This document shows, piece by piece, positions 45,835-57,204 of a stretch of DNA of 64,000 bases; the stretch's first letter is position 1; each line of letters starts with the position of its first letter. This DNA comes from Campanula takesimana (taxonomy: Eukaryota > Streptophyta > Magnoliopsida > Asterales > Campanulaceae), in contig JAOWBW010001914.1 of assembly GCA_026119855.1 (NCBI GenBank), forward strand, positions 62,001 to 126,000. Direction: 5' to 3'. A model generated the notes under the pieces. The model saw only the letters and a program-made list of their open reading frames with translations, made no database searches and was not told the origin of the DNA. The position numbers and the translations under genes are program-made.

Positions 45835-48198
45835 CTCACTCCCCCTTAAAGAAAATTCGACCCGAATTTTAGGATTGTTTACCTCAACCCTCAAACAACC
45901 CAGGATACTTCCTTTCATTTCAATCCCGAAAATCCATACTGAGTTCAATATCCTCTAAAACTTTAGACATATCGGAGAAGAATCCTAAACACAATTGCGT
46001 GGCATCAACACATGGAACTCATTATCAACCTCGTCAAGAGAAGGAAGTAACACAAGACGATAAACTCAACCTCTAGCTCTTTCCAAAATCTCAAAAGAAC
46101 TGACATATTAAACAATTCCACGAGAAGTAAAGGTATATCCCTCGAATTCTTAGAATCAACTAAACAAGTTCTCAAGAATCTGAATGGTTATTTCTAACTG
46201 ACCATCTGACTGAGGGTGAAAGTCATACTAAGTCTCAATTCCGAACACCAGGTCTTCTGAAATGCTTGCCAAAATCAAGATGTAAATAAGGAACCCATAT
46301 CTATTACCATGCTCGCAGACATCCATAAAATCGAACTATCTTCTGAACAAATAAATAACAACTGGAATTAATGTTTATACTCTCAAAATGGATAGGGTGA
46401 GAAAACTTGGTAACTAATCCGCTATCAATCAACATCATTGGTTTCATCTATTCAGTGTAACTCCTTCAATAAAACCCCTCGCAATAGATTCATATCCACT
46501 CAGAAATCTCAAAGGCTTGTCACGAACCAAATGATCACTAATATTTTACTTCCAGATTATTCACAACTCAAGGACTTAGTTGAATACTTAGAATTCCTCG
46601 CATCAAACAATTAAAGGTAACTCCTCGAATTTATCTCAATACTCTACTTCTACTTGGATTCATAATTAAATTGGTCTTGTGTATCCCTTCAAGTATCTAT
46701 AGTTGAACTCCGTTATACATGTTTAATTCCACTAAGTGTTGACTACATACTCTGCTATAGAAGTTAAAATTCCATCACTAGCCACAAACAAAATCTTATT
46801 GTCTGTCATTATTCATTCCACGAGTAATTTTCGATAGTTGATATTATTCAATAGAGTAGAAATTTAAAGCTTTCTCAATCGCAAATTCACACCATGTCTC
46901 AACTCACGAATACTCCAAAGTGTTAATTCTTCTAACATTCCCCATTTAGTTTTATCACCCATGAACTATAAGTCAATGAATCCTCTAACACAATACCTTT
47001 CCCGATGATATAATATGGTAAACACTTCAAATCTAACTCCATCAAAGTCATTCACTAATGCAATGGATGTATAATCGCAATAAATCTCAATTTATGGGTA
47101 GGATAATTTTGTTGATAAGGAATCAATCTTCTCAAAGCACACATTGTTACCGTACCATCCTGAAGCAATGAACATCTCAATCACTCTTTAAGGCATCTCT
47201 ATGAATAATGAATTCATCAAATCCACTATAAGGGTAAGCTTGACATATCCACTAGAAATTAGTAACACTAATCATATCCTCTAAATAACTGTAGTACTAG
47301 TTAAATCCATTAAGCAATATCAATACTGAAGTTGTCATCAACTCTCGATTCATCAATTAACACTCGCAACAATTAAACTCATTCACTCTTACCAATCCAT
47401 CGAGATAGTGCATCTTTCTGTGCTATGTAGTTAACAGTGTAGCTACCCTAGAAATCCATCAATAAATCCTCAACCCTATGCCTGAGTTGAAACTTTCCTC
47501 CAAATAATATATCCTCTAACATGAAGACATTCTGCCCTGATTTTACAACTGCTACCGCTCTCAAAGAACTCAGACTAGGATTACTTATACAATTCAACGT
47601 ATCCAACAATACCACTGAAGCAGGTGAGAATTCAAACTATATAACCACCATTCATAATGTCCATACCCGATATAAAAGCCATCTTTGAAATATAATCCAC
47701 TAAAATTCTCAACAAATGATAATCACTTCAAATCAACCACTAAACAATTACTGATCTCTGATGTTGCTCAACATAGCACCCAACCACTCAAGATCACCCA
47801 AGGTTCTCCTCAAGAACAAGTACCACTCAAGGGAAATAAATTTAAAATCTCACAAGGAAAAGATATCTTTCAATTTAAAATGCAAATTTTTCACTACTAA
47901 CTCCATAAACTAACTATCAGGCACAAACTTGCAACAACAATTTACAAATTTCTTAATGCCTAAATAGCATGAAAGCTAAACACATATATATACCCTGCTT
48001 AACTAAAAACACACTACCATATAAAATTCCACCACCACAACATCAAAACCTTGTGATGACAACATCACTAAACCGGCAAATAAAACACGCCCATGAATAC
48101 GCACATCACAAGTATACGACACTTTATCGATCGTCTAACACTCCCCCTTAGGAAGACACATCTAACACATAAGGTAAAGACTCAGAAGACACATGCAA
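45835..48198 (-). pseudogene. degenerate gypsy pol region
   Basis: The polypurine tract TTTAAGGGGGAGTGAG (45835-45854, minus strand) touches the 3' LTR. A trace of integrase survives at 46168-46221 (FHPQSDGQLEITIQILEN, corresponding to the HPQTDGQ-ER motif). Elsewhere stops are frequent and no domain could be read. The plus-strand ORF 47685-47900 is not convincing. Confidence 0.7.
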
Positions 48199-48846
48199 TC
48201 AAGAAGCACAATGCACAAACACACAAGTATGCGAAGAGCCAGGGTCTATAAGTGTGTGTGCTCTCAAACTAGACATAGAAATTATACCTCCAGTCACATT
48301 AGAAGAATCTGAAATCTGTTGTTGATTGATGGAAGAAACACGATCTTGCACCTTAACCTTTCCTGAAGCATCCCTCTTTTGGCCCCGAGATGACCCAGCT
48401 GCACTTCCCGATAACTGATTCTTAAATCTAAAGCAACTCTTCTGAAAGTGACCCAACTGACCACAACTCAAACATTTGCCCTGCTTCTTCCAACATTTTT
48501 TTTCTAAATGTCCCATCCTTTGACAGTAGTTACATACTCGTTTACTTCGAGTTCCTCTATTATGCGGACCTTGAAAAGATGCCCTAGCTTGCGAAGGTGT
48601 TCCTTGATATTCTCTACTATCTCCACGCTGGGGTTGCGGTTTTACTTGTTCTCCTCGTTTTGTCACATCTGAGGTTTCAATCTTGGTTTTATGCTCCTCT
48701 ATATCGTCAATGATTTTCATGACAGCTTCAAACATACCTTGGAACAGTGCTCGAACCTCTTCTCTAGCATTACCTGACCCTGAAGGCCCTGACTGATTCC
48801 CTTCGGTGCCAACCACTTTCAATAAGTACCTGCATAAAACTCTCAA
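48199..48846 (-). pseudogene. gypsy gag fragment with two zinc knuckles and start of protease
   Basis: Gag packages the RNA. The frame contains CNYCQRMGHLEKKC and CLSCGQLGHFQKSC, two CCHC knuckles after a basic S/R/Q-rich stretch, and ends near HTLIDPGSSHTC. The latter corresponds to the protease active site, with DPG in place of the usual DSG. The N-terminal gag domain is missing: only about 60 bases separate this ORF from the primer site. The frame stops soon after the protease start. It is a deleted element. Confidence 0.88.
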
Positions 48847-48906
48847 CGTTACTTACCCTATACACAACTACCCTCTAGGTCATTTAGTCATTCTAGACCA
48901 TCTACA

Positions 48907-48925
48907 ACCTAGCTCTGATACCAAC
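48907..48925 (-). promoter_or_regulatory. primer-binding site (initiator tRNA-Met type)
   Basis: On the minus strand GTTGGTATCAGAGCTAGG follows directly after the CGCGACA end of the 5' LTR. TGGTATCAGAGC is the usual plant initiator-Met complement. Confidence 0.9.
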
Positions 48926-51540
48926 TGTCGCGCCCCGACCCGTGGTCCTACTTGGCCCCACGCCCGGGACACGCGAGGAAGACGTCGTAAAGCAACTCTA
49001 AGAAAAATTTTCGAAATATATTTTCATAAAAAGGTTCACACAACCAATACGTTACCAAAACATGACTTTAAGTCACAAACAAACTTTCTCAAATGAGTAC
49101 TTTGCCACTTGGCTATAACAAACTTTACTTATAAAATTTACAAACACGAACACCTACTAAAAGAGATGATACAATTAACTGAGTCACGGTTACACTACCC
49201 TAAAGGTATTACATTTACATAATGTATCCTTTATACACATCACTTCCCAAAAGTCTTACCAAATATCTCTTTACCAACGTCCTCCCTGTGCTGTGACCTA
49301 TTCCCTGGACTCCTTCTTATCTAAAACGGTAAACAAATAAGGGTGAGAATAAATCTCAGTAAGTTACTAAAATGCAACTACATTACATGCTAATATGAGA
49401 AACATAAAGGAACAATACCACAAATGATCATATAGCATATAGCACGTAATATGAGAGGCTCCCTATCGCCAACCGTCCCATACCGGTTGGAAATAACGAC
49501 CAACTCATCATGCAACACATAAAGCGGAAATGAACACTCATACATGGATACTGAGCCAAGGTTCTCAAACCAAACCATAGCCATCTGAGAGGCATCAACT
49601 GAGAAGCATCGAAGAGCTGAAACGGGTTCCGGAACCAAACAACAACAACAACGGGGGGAAAATGACACAAAGTCATAACCCAAAGTGCCCAACCTTTGGC
49701 CTAAGGAAGGGTTTAAAAATGGGAAACCAATGATAGGAGCCTTATAATGTACTTGGCTCGGAGACCATTATAATCCCTATCACTGCCCAACACACACAAA
49801 AGTACCAGCTGGACTTTAGACGCAAGCACCATATAGAAATACTTGCTTAAACAACAATCAGGGACAATGATTCCAATGTAGGGAACCATGCCAAACACAT
49901 CAAGAAGATGAACCATTCAACACATTACAATGTTCAACAATGCTCACTTAATCAATTACTCACATTTCACACACTTGTGTTCACAAAGGAACCAATTCTA
50001 CCACTTTAGTGATCCACAACAATCATCTAAGTACTTTAGGACACTCCCAAAAACTAGACTAAGATTGACCTCTAAATCCTGTAGTTTGAAAAACTCTAAA
50101 CTTTGCAACTTTCACCAAAGCTAAAAACTCAGCCTAAGAACAATACTAACACCAACTTCTATAGCCTTCCCAATAATAACAAGCTATGTACAAATTCTTA
50201 CTACTCCCTCTGTCCCAAATTTACAAGTATAAATAAAACATATCCAAAACATTATTTCACAACCTACTAGGCATATATAACATGTTTATATCCATTTTAT
50301 TAGGTACAACAACATTACTATACTTTCACAATACTACAACACCCATTTGTATTAACATTTCCCACATGCAACAAATTATTACTACTCCCTCCGTTTCACA
50401 AGTATCGTTATAATTTTTAATATACTAATATACCCACTTTAGGATACTTTCACTTCTTTCCCCGTCCCATAAGTAATAGTATAATTTTATAATTCATTTA
50501 TTTAACATTTAACTAAAGATATTATTTTACCGTCCCACGAGTAGGAGTATAATATATAAAGCATATATGATGTTGCATCCTCTCCTACTTCCCCAAAACC
50601 AAAACTACTATACCCATATACCCACTTCCCACAAATAACAAGTCTATAACCAGTTTTACTACTCCCTCCGTTTCAAAATTACAAGTATATAAAAATATAC
50701 CCAAAACATTATTTTATAACATATAAAGCATATATAGCATACTTATGACCATTTTAACATTTAAAAGGGGGATTAGTAACTTACTTGCTGACGGAAATTT
50801 ATCGATTAAACTTTAGAAATTTGCAGCTAGGATGACCCAGTACACGAACTATACACTTCTACGGACTCGGATTGTAGAACGGAATGATAATGAAATAGAG
50901 AATTTGAAGATTTTGGGTGAAACCCTCCTTTGTTCGTCGCACAGGACAGAGGGGAATAATCTGAGTGTTTTTGTGAGCTTAATGGCAAAGTCTCACCACT
51001 TTCATTATATGCAGTTTTTAATTTTTCATAAAGGCCCTTCTAACATCAAACTACTACAATTAAACCCCCAAAGTTTTAACACATTACCTCCTTGGATAGA
51101 TATGATATATGAGATCTTTTCTTTGTTTAGCAAAAGATAAATATGAGGACACGTGAGTCGGTTTAGGCTTGACTCAAATTGATGAAGTCAAATAAAGTCA
51201 CAATGTCAATAATAGAAGGCAAATCAAACTAGTCAAACTATATAAGCCACTATGATTTGCTGAATTAATATTCACTTAAACAATTTATAGAACACGATTT
51301 ACTGGGCCAAATTGAGCAAATAAATATTCTCTTTAAAGCTCTAATTGTCTACTTTACTCAGAATTTTTCAGATTTAAATTTCGAATTTCATACAAAGAGA
51401 TATAGCCGTTTTTGTATAAAGCATTTCATTTTTTTAAATATCTTAATTCATCAAATAAATCATTTAAAATATAAAACTAACATAAATTATAAAATATTAT
51501 TCTGCGTAAAATTCATATGAAATTGGGACGGGTCGTCACA
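48926..51540 (-). repeat. 5' LTR of the gypsy element
   Basis: Partner of 43217-45834. The differences that I found are single-base length changes in runs of the same base (for example at 49073, 49341, 49710, 49970, 50045, 50461 and 51430). No clear substitution was noted by eye. Confidence 0.95.
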
Positions 51541-52055
51541 CATATTGTGTTCTGTAGTTATTCTTATTAACTTAAATCATAGTATTCACGATTATATGAA
51601 TTATCTTCATATTACACTAGTCCCTATTTTCTTTAGGAACCCATTTCAAGACAAGATATCTTCTTTATTCTTTATATACTTTATTAAGTATATACACGAT
51701 TAAAACCAATCACTAGCACTTTAGTGTTTATTCATAACACTTACAATACACACGTATCAAGTTCAAGTATGTAGTAGAGTTAATCATTCTCTATCTAGTT
51801 CCATATCCCAACTCTTTTGGTTATTCATACCATGTATCAAGTAATCAAGAAGTAACATTCCATCAAGTAAATATATGCAAGATTTGCATATACACATCAA
51901 GACTCTTTCAAGTTTATTACCATACACCTATATTGGTGTCAAGGCACGTACAAGATTTTATAATCTTATTTTCAAGTCTTAATCCAATTATTTGGATGTT
52001 CAAGTCATGTACAAGATTTTATTGTCTTATACTTCAAGTTACTGTCTCAACTTAA

Positions 52056-52145
52056 GACATTCAAGACATTCAAGACATTCAGGACATTCAGGACATTCAA
52101 GACATTCAAGACATTCAGGACATTCAAGACATTCAAGACATTTAC
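52056..52145. repeat. 9-bp tandem repeat, about 10 copies
   Basis: GACATTCA(A/G) repeated ten times. The A/G variants are arranged as AAGGAAGAA, indicating slippage. Located in the solo LTR. The ORF that reads it as RHS/GHS repeats is an artefact. Confidence 0.95.
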
Positions 52146-52917
52146 AAGATTTTATCATCTTATATCCAAGTTCTCAATCCATTTCTTTGGATGGTTAAAC
52201 ATGTACAAGAGTTAATTATCTTATACTTCAAGTTCAAGCTAAGAAGATGAACTATACATCTTTCATATATTATTTTCCAATCTTTTTCTTAGGACATTCA
52301 AGCTCAAAACATCAGTTGGTGCCCCTAAGGTACACAAACATTAACTTCAAGACACATAAACGAGTTACTACTCTTATACTCAAGTTATCATTTAATTATG
52401 ATTCAAGTTCACATTTCATTTGTTCACAAAAGGACTATTTTCCAGTACTAGAGTGTTCTACAACACTCATCTAGGCCATCTAGGGTAGTACCCTAAACCT
52501 AGACCAAGAATACTTCGAGTTCAAATTAAGTAACTGAGCTATACAACTCATACTTACAAGTTCATAATCCCCTACATAGGATATTCAATCTCAAGTCATT
52601 GTTTTAATGCCCCTAAGGTGCACAATCATTGGCTTCAAGACAAGCATAACACATAAGTGCTGGTTCATAGCACTTTCAAGACACATAAAAGAGTTCTTCC
52701 TTTTATACTCAAGTTCTCATTTGAGTTCTATAAGTGTTCATGTACAAGACTAAATTCTCATTTTAATTCAATGAGTATTCATGTTTAAGACCAAGTTCTG
52801 ATGCCCCTAAGGTGTCACAACACTTGCTAGGACATCTTATACTAAGGTTATATACCTTAACTAGAGTTACTTCCAACTTAAACAAACTTTAAACAACATT
52901 TTGCTCTTCAGGGTACT

Positions 52918-53035
52918 GTGCGGTCGCCTAAAATGGCCTGTGCGGTCGCACACAAGCAGGTCAATTCCTTTGAAAAACCTTTCAGAAAGATGGGCGGTCG
53001 CCCAAGGGTTTTTTGTGCGGTCGCACAAAGTACCA
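52918..53035 (-). promoter_or_regulatory. CG-rich palindrome cluster in the solo LTR
   Basis: Four GCGGTCGC cores: GTGCGGTCGCC, TGTGCGGTCGCACA, GGGCGGTCGCCC and TGTGCGGTCGCACA. Three of them are perfect inverted repeats with a 2-base centre. On the minus strand they lie about 200 bp upstream of GTATAAAAGG (near 52700). A regulatory role is inferred. Confidence 0.5.
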
Positions 53036-54212
53036 AAATGCGAAATTTTTATTTCTTTCCCAGGTTAAGAAATTTCTCGTCCCAAGCGTAGGAGTAACTT
53101 TTACTAACTCTTAGGCAATACCCAAAACATTATTTCAGGCTCAATTCATTTCTTTTACCGTCCCACAAATAATAAGACAATTTTCCTTTTATTCCAATTT
53201 AATATTTCACCGACCCAAAAGTATAAGTACAATTTTATATTATACTAATATACCCATTTAGAGATACTTCCATTTATTTCCCCGTACCACAAATAATGAT
53301 ACAATTTATCTAATAATATTTAAATCCAGTTACTATTTTACCGTCTCACGAATAGGAGTATAAATTTCTTATATATTTACAAACCCATTTAGTATTGAGT
53401 TCTCTACACTACTAGGATAGAAATACTCCCTTCGTACCAATTTACCAATTTAACAAGTATCACAAAAATTGCTCAAAACACATTTTTAACAAGAACAAGT
53501 ATCGGGAATAACATATATGCATGTTATTACAAGTAAGGGGGAGCTAATAACTTACCTAGTCCGAAATCAAGTTGACCCAAATTAATTTCTGTTTGGAAGG
53601 AAACGCTCTATTCAACGCCACGAATATTTATCCGGGACCAGAATCACGAACGGAGGGATAATTAAGCTCGAGGAGTCGAGAATAGGAAGAATCCTAAACC
53701 TTCTTTTTGAGACAGAGTAAGAATGATCGAGAGAAATGGAGAATTCTCCTTTCTCAGAGAAAGCACCCAGCTTTTATACTTTCAAGTTTAAAGAAATTGC
53801 AATTAGGCCCCTCAAGTTTCACTTTTTACAAAAAGGCCCTTAAACTTTCAACTTTGACATTTAACCACCTTAATTTTCTAAAGTAGTTAAATAATTAACT
53901 CAAATAAAATAGCATATAATTATGCTATTCAAGAATTTAACAAGCAAGTCAAGAATTTAACAAATAAGTCAAATATTTAACGAGATTAAGGATGGGCATT
54001 ACAAATACTATCAATAACATTTATTAGGTTTTCATTAGGATAATTAAATGAACCTAAAATTATTGCTCAAAGTACCTTCGTACTTATGTACAAAATCGGG
54101 TGACATTTATTCCGGGACATGGGTAGTAGTTGAGAATTCTCTTGGCAACAAATATCAGTCTAAATCTGCATAAACCCTATAGTTGGGGCACCTTTTTTTT
54201 TTTTTTTTTGGC

Positions 54213-54932
54213 AAACACCATATTTTAGCCACTAAGCTTTAGTTCCTTTCAAATTGTTGTCACTAAATTATTTTGTTTCAAATGTCCTCATTAAACTTTC
54301 ACATTTTTCAAAATGTGCTCATTCCGTCAATATGTTTGCAAAACGTTTAACGAAAGTTAGCCATTTAACATAACGAGACTGAATATCATTTTAAGTTTTT
54401 AACCTAGATGTTGAAGACTCCAAGTTAGTATAACACGTCATTCGCTCATAGTTTATAGAAATAATATAAATTAGTCCCCTGATAAGCAATTCACTCTAAG
54501 GGTGTATTTGGTAGCATTTAGATTTAGCACTTAATGCTTGATACTTAATGCTTGATGCTTAATGCTGGGTGATTTGGAGGTAGCGTGTTTGATTTTGTTT
54601 CCTTCATTGAACCTAAATATGTCCAACCTGCTCTGAATGATAGAGAATCAAAATCCTTGCTTAATTAGTAAGAGCCTCAGTCAGCATGAGATTCAACATT
54701 CAACATATAGTTCTCAATGCTATCAAATGCACCCTACCTCCAAATCACGCTGCAATGTATTAAGCATCAAGAATCAAGTGCTTAATGCTATCAAAAACAC
54801 CCTAAATCTTCTTTCTCACTCGATTCAAATATAATCACTCGAAAACCCCTCTTTGATCTGAGAATTTAGAAAAGCCATTTAATCAAGAATTTGATTCTTT
54901 AATCAGAAGAAGCTAAAACACCAATTTTTTCT
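54213..54932. other. flank and possible leader, no gene seen
   Basis: 54215-54420 resembles MULE-arm-like repeat DNA. 54500-54800 has repeats of ATTAAGCATCAA / TTGATGCTTAATGC in both orientations (for example 54530-54565 and 54755-54790), so probably a small MITE. 54800-54930 could be a leader. Confidence 0.4.
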
Positions 54933-55232
54933 TTGATCAAAGCAACAATTGATTTAGGAAATTTTCCAGGAATGTCGGTTTCTGGTCGAAATCGGGTTAA
55001 GCAAGACCGGTTTTATAGTCCACCGGCGATGAGGTTCAATCAATGGCGGCAACATGAGGAGGAAGTTCAGAAAGTACAAGAACAGCTGCAGAAAGTACAA
55101 CAGAAGCAAGAGGAAGAGAAATCGCAGTTGCAAACGGCGGCGTTGAATGTGGTCAACAATGGTGTTTGTTTGACTAATTTGGAAACTCTTAGAACACACT
55201 ACTCCAATTGTTCCCGCGCAGCATTTCTCTAA
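54933..55232 (+). CDS. small coiled-coil protein or first exon, unknown function
   Basis: Two in-frame starts exist (54933 and 54972). The later one gives MSVSGRNRVKQDRFYSPPAM, which looks more gene-like. A glutamine/glutamate-rich coiled coil follows (EEEVQKVQEQLQKVQQKQEE). After NVVNNG a GT (ATG|GTGTTTG near 55164) could be a donor, with an acceptor TCTTGCAG near 55642 leading to SYMVDPGLRLLPNRY and a stop. That join is speculative. I do not recognise the family. No transposon end surrounds it, so a host gene is likely. Confidence 0.45.
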   Translation: MIKATIDLGNFPGMSVSGRNRVKQDRFYSPPAMRFNQWRQHEEEVQKVQEQLQKVQQKQEEEKSQLQTAALNVVNNGVCLTNLETLRTHYSNCSRAAFL

Positions 55233-55479
55233 GGTATAATGCAAATAGCCATTTCCCCCCCAGACATTTCATTGCATTCTCATCATGTCAGTAGACCATA
55301 TGCTCTGTAGACTTCATTTGCTTTGGAACCAGGGGTGGAATTAGGGGGTCCCCCACCCACCCCTCGAACAATATTAGTTAAGGCCATGTAAGTAAAGTAC
55401 ATATATATATATATGCACACACTTACAAATATAAAGATGATGACATTCCCTGGTTCTACCTTGGCAACTTTGTAGGCAC

Positions 55480-56480
55480 ATACTATGTATCATCACCTTT
55501 GAGACAGTTATCATTCTTGTGTACAACTAATAACTGAAAGCTTTGTTTGTGAAGATTTGTGGTATTTAATTCTAGAGTCTTTTTTTATTCTTCCAATTAT
55601 TAGAAGATTGTTAGCGTGACAATGACAACATAAATCTTGCAGGAAGTTACATGGTTGATCCGGGTCTTAGGTTGCTACCCAATCGATACTGATTAGATCA
55701 TCCCCCTCATCAAATTATCTTGTCTACCGTCCATAAGGTTCAGTTAGCTCCTGATGAAGAAGTAGCAATACATTGTATTCAAGAACTTCCAATCCACCAT
55801 GAATAATGTTTTTTGCTTAAAGGAGTTTCCACCCTATTGAGGCTTCATTGCAGAATAACAATACTTCCGAGAAACGGAATTATGAAGATAGTACCTTGTG
55901 TAAATAGTAGTTTCATGCATCCCTATATTCAACCATAGCCGGACAATTATGAATATAGACCCAAGTATTTTTTACTCTAACCTAATGTATGTGTAGTAAT
56001 GCACTGACAATACAGAACCTCCAATAAAGGAGTAGTTGAACATAAAGAACCAAGTATTTGAGTTTATGTTGAACATCAATCCTTTATTTTATTATTGTAG
56101 TTTGAAAATTTCTGTTTTAATATAAATAGTTTGTTATATAACAGTGGTCTGCCGTATATAAATTGCATTATCCGCAATCAAAATTTTGCAAGCTGGTATG
56201 AATAAAGATGGATGTTATTTTTTACTCTGATTTTTGTGATAAAATTACACACATTGAATGTGTAGATACAAGTAAAACTTTGTACGGAATTAAAGTAGTT
56301 TGTACTACAAGTAAAACTTCAGCTCATATCCTACATCTTCCACAGTTAATTTGACTAATTAGCTTGGTTCATAACTCATATTAGCTACTAACTTCGTTGT
56401 AAAATGAATCTCCAATTTTGTCTTTTATCAAGAACAAAAATAGACACTCAAAGATAAAGTGAGTAATACATCCTGTGAAG
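55480..56480 (+). repeat. segment T, copy 1 (paralogue of 59550-60056 plus 62907-63480)
   Basis: Shared, diverged sequence: TTTGTGTACAACTAATAACTGAAA, ATCCGGGTCTTAGGTTGCTA, GACAATACAGAACCTCCAATAAAGG, GGTCTGCCGTATATAAATTGCA and CTCCAATTTTGTCTTTTATCAA. It is uninterrupted here: CCTAATGTATGTGTAGTAATG (55979-55999) preserves the site into which a MITE went in the other copy. Confidence 0.85.
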
Positions 56481-57204
56481 AACTAGCTTCAGCACAAGAA
56501 ACATGGTAGCTGAAGTAGATTGTAATGTAAAAACTGTAATAATGTATGATAATAAGGAACCAATGTCAAATGGACAGTCGGATAAGGCCGATCGATTGCA
56601 TAGAATGAAATAAAGCCGTATATTTGAGTTATCTTGTGTTGAGCTTCTTCCCTATATCCGAACAGAAGGTGGGGATAATAACTGGGAAAAAAAGAACAAA
56701 AATAAATAAATAAATAAATAAATAAATAGGAAATGCTCGTTAAAATTGTAATAAACTTTGAACTAAAGGGTAGGTGAGTAGAAAGGTTCATTGGCAACTT
56801 CATCTAACTTTATTAATGATATTTTATAGAAATGCCTACTTTGTGAAACTAACTTCCATTAAGAATACAGGGTACATATTTCAATAAATTTAGATTAAGA
56901 ATGTTGTTTTTGCAATCTTAATTGTAGTTAATATAATATCTTCTTTAGTAGGAACATGGAAGTGTATATAGAATAAAATCACTGTGTTTCTCAAATGACT
57001 TTATATATCCCTCTGCCCTATAATGTTAGTCAACTTTGACTATTTAAAGATATTAGCAAAACACCTTGATTTCCATCACTATCCTCCCCTCTTTTTCCTT
57101 TGTCTTTCATCATTTCCTCACCTCTCTCTTTCTCACCCCCCATCCTTAGTTATCACAAGAGTAATTATGAAAGCTCAATGAAATTAACCTCCCAATTATG
57201 GAAA
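56481..57204. other. spacer with segment Q copy
   Basis: A (TAAA)n microsatellite (56702-56730). 56935-57010 matches 20285-20360. 57007-57060 has a Stowaway-like 'ccctctgccctataatgttagtcaactttgac' end. The minus-strand ORF 56489-56803 has no recognised domain. Confidence 0.45.

Larger units (their letters stand above)
43217..51540 (-). mobile_element. Ty3/gypsy element with two LTRs, minus orientation
   Basis: Two nearly identical LTRs (43217-45834 and 48926-51540) enclose 3.1 kb. The exact 5-bp duplication CATAT (43212-43216 and 51541-51545) marks a single insertion. The primer site sits beside the right LTR and the polypurine tract beside the left, so it reads on the minus strand. The interior has a gag fragment with two zinc knuckles, and only scraps of pol. 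LTR similarity implies a recent insertion, so a broken copy was probably mobilised in trans. Confidence 0.95.
41664..54003 (-). mobile_element. solo gypsy LTR, about 4.0 kb, interrupted by another gypsy element
   Basis: On the minus strand it begins TGTAATGCCCATCC (ending at 54003) and ends GGGCGTGTCA (41664). A 5-bp duplication AATAC flanks it exactly (41659-41663 and 54004-54008). No gag, pol or primer site exists between the ends, so internal DNA was lost by LTR-LTR recombination. It contains a 38-bp tandem repeat, a 9-bp tandem repeat and a palindrome cluster. The inner gypsy element and its CATAT duplication account for the rest of the span. Confidence 0.85.
41539..54130. mobile_element. 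Stowaway-like MITE split by a solo LTR
   Basis: 41539-41663 and 54009-54130 are inverted copies of each other: CCCG(A/G)AATAAATGTC(G/A)C at the ends, then GTAC..AAGTACGAAGG, AGCAATAA(A/T)TTTAGGTT. The outer right end has TGTCCCGG, resembling the CTCCCTCCGTCCC Stowaway end. Without the LTR it is about 250 bp. Its ends are eroded, so the TA flanks cannot be confirmed. Confidence 0.65.
31689..54212. mobile_element. outermost MULE-like long-TIR element, split in both arms
   Basis: The left arm is 31689-31860 continued at 40598-40665. The right arm is 41398-41538 continued at 54131-54212, reversed. Shared phrases include CAACTATAGGGTTT at both ends (31707 and about 54172), AATTTTGGA(C/G)GTTAA, GCACGT(G/A)A and AATAGGAACAT then AAATATAAAGGGCT. 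The arms pair only if the inserted elements are removed, which fixes the nesting order. Without inserts it is about 1.3 kb, with long inverted arms and a 730-bp middle (40666-41397) where I recognise no gene. The outer target duplication was not found, and the right end has a poly-T expansion. Confidence 0.7.

Noticed and set aside
51992..52198. ORF reading RHSRHSGHS repeats
   Set aside because: Created by the 9-bp tandem repeat.
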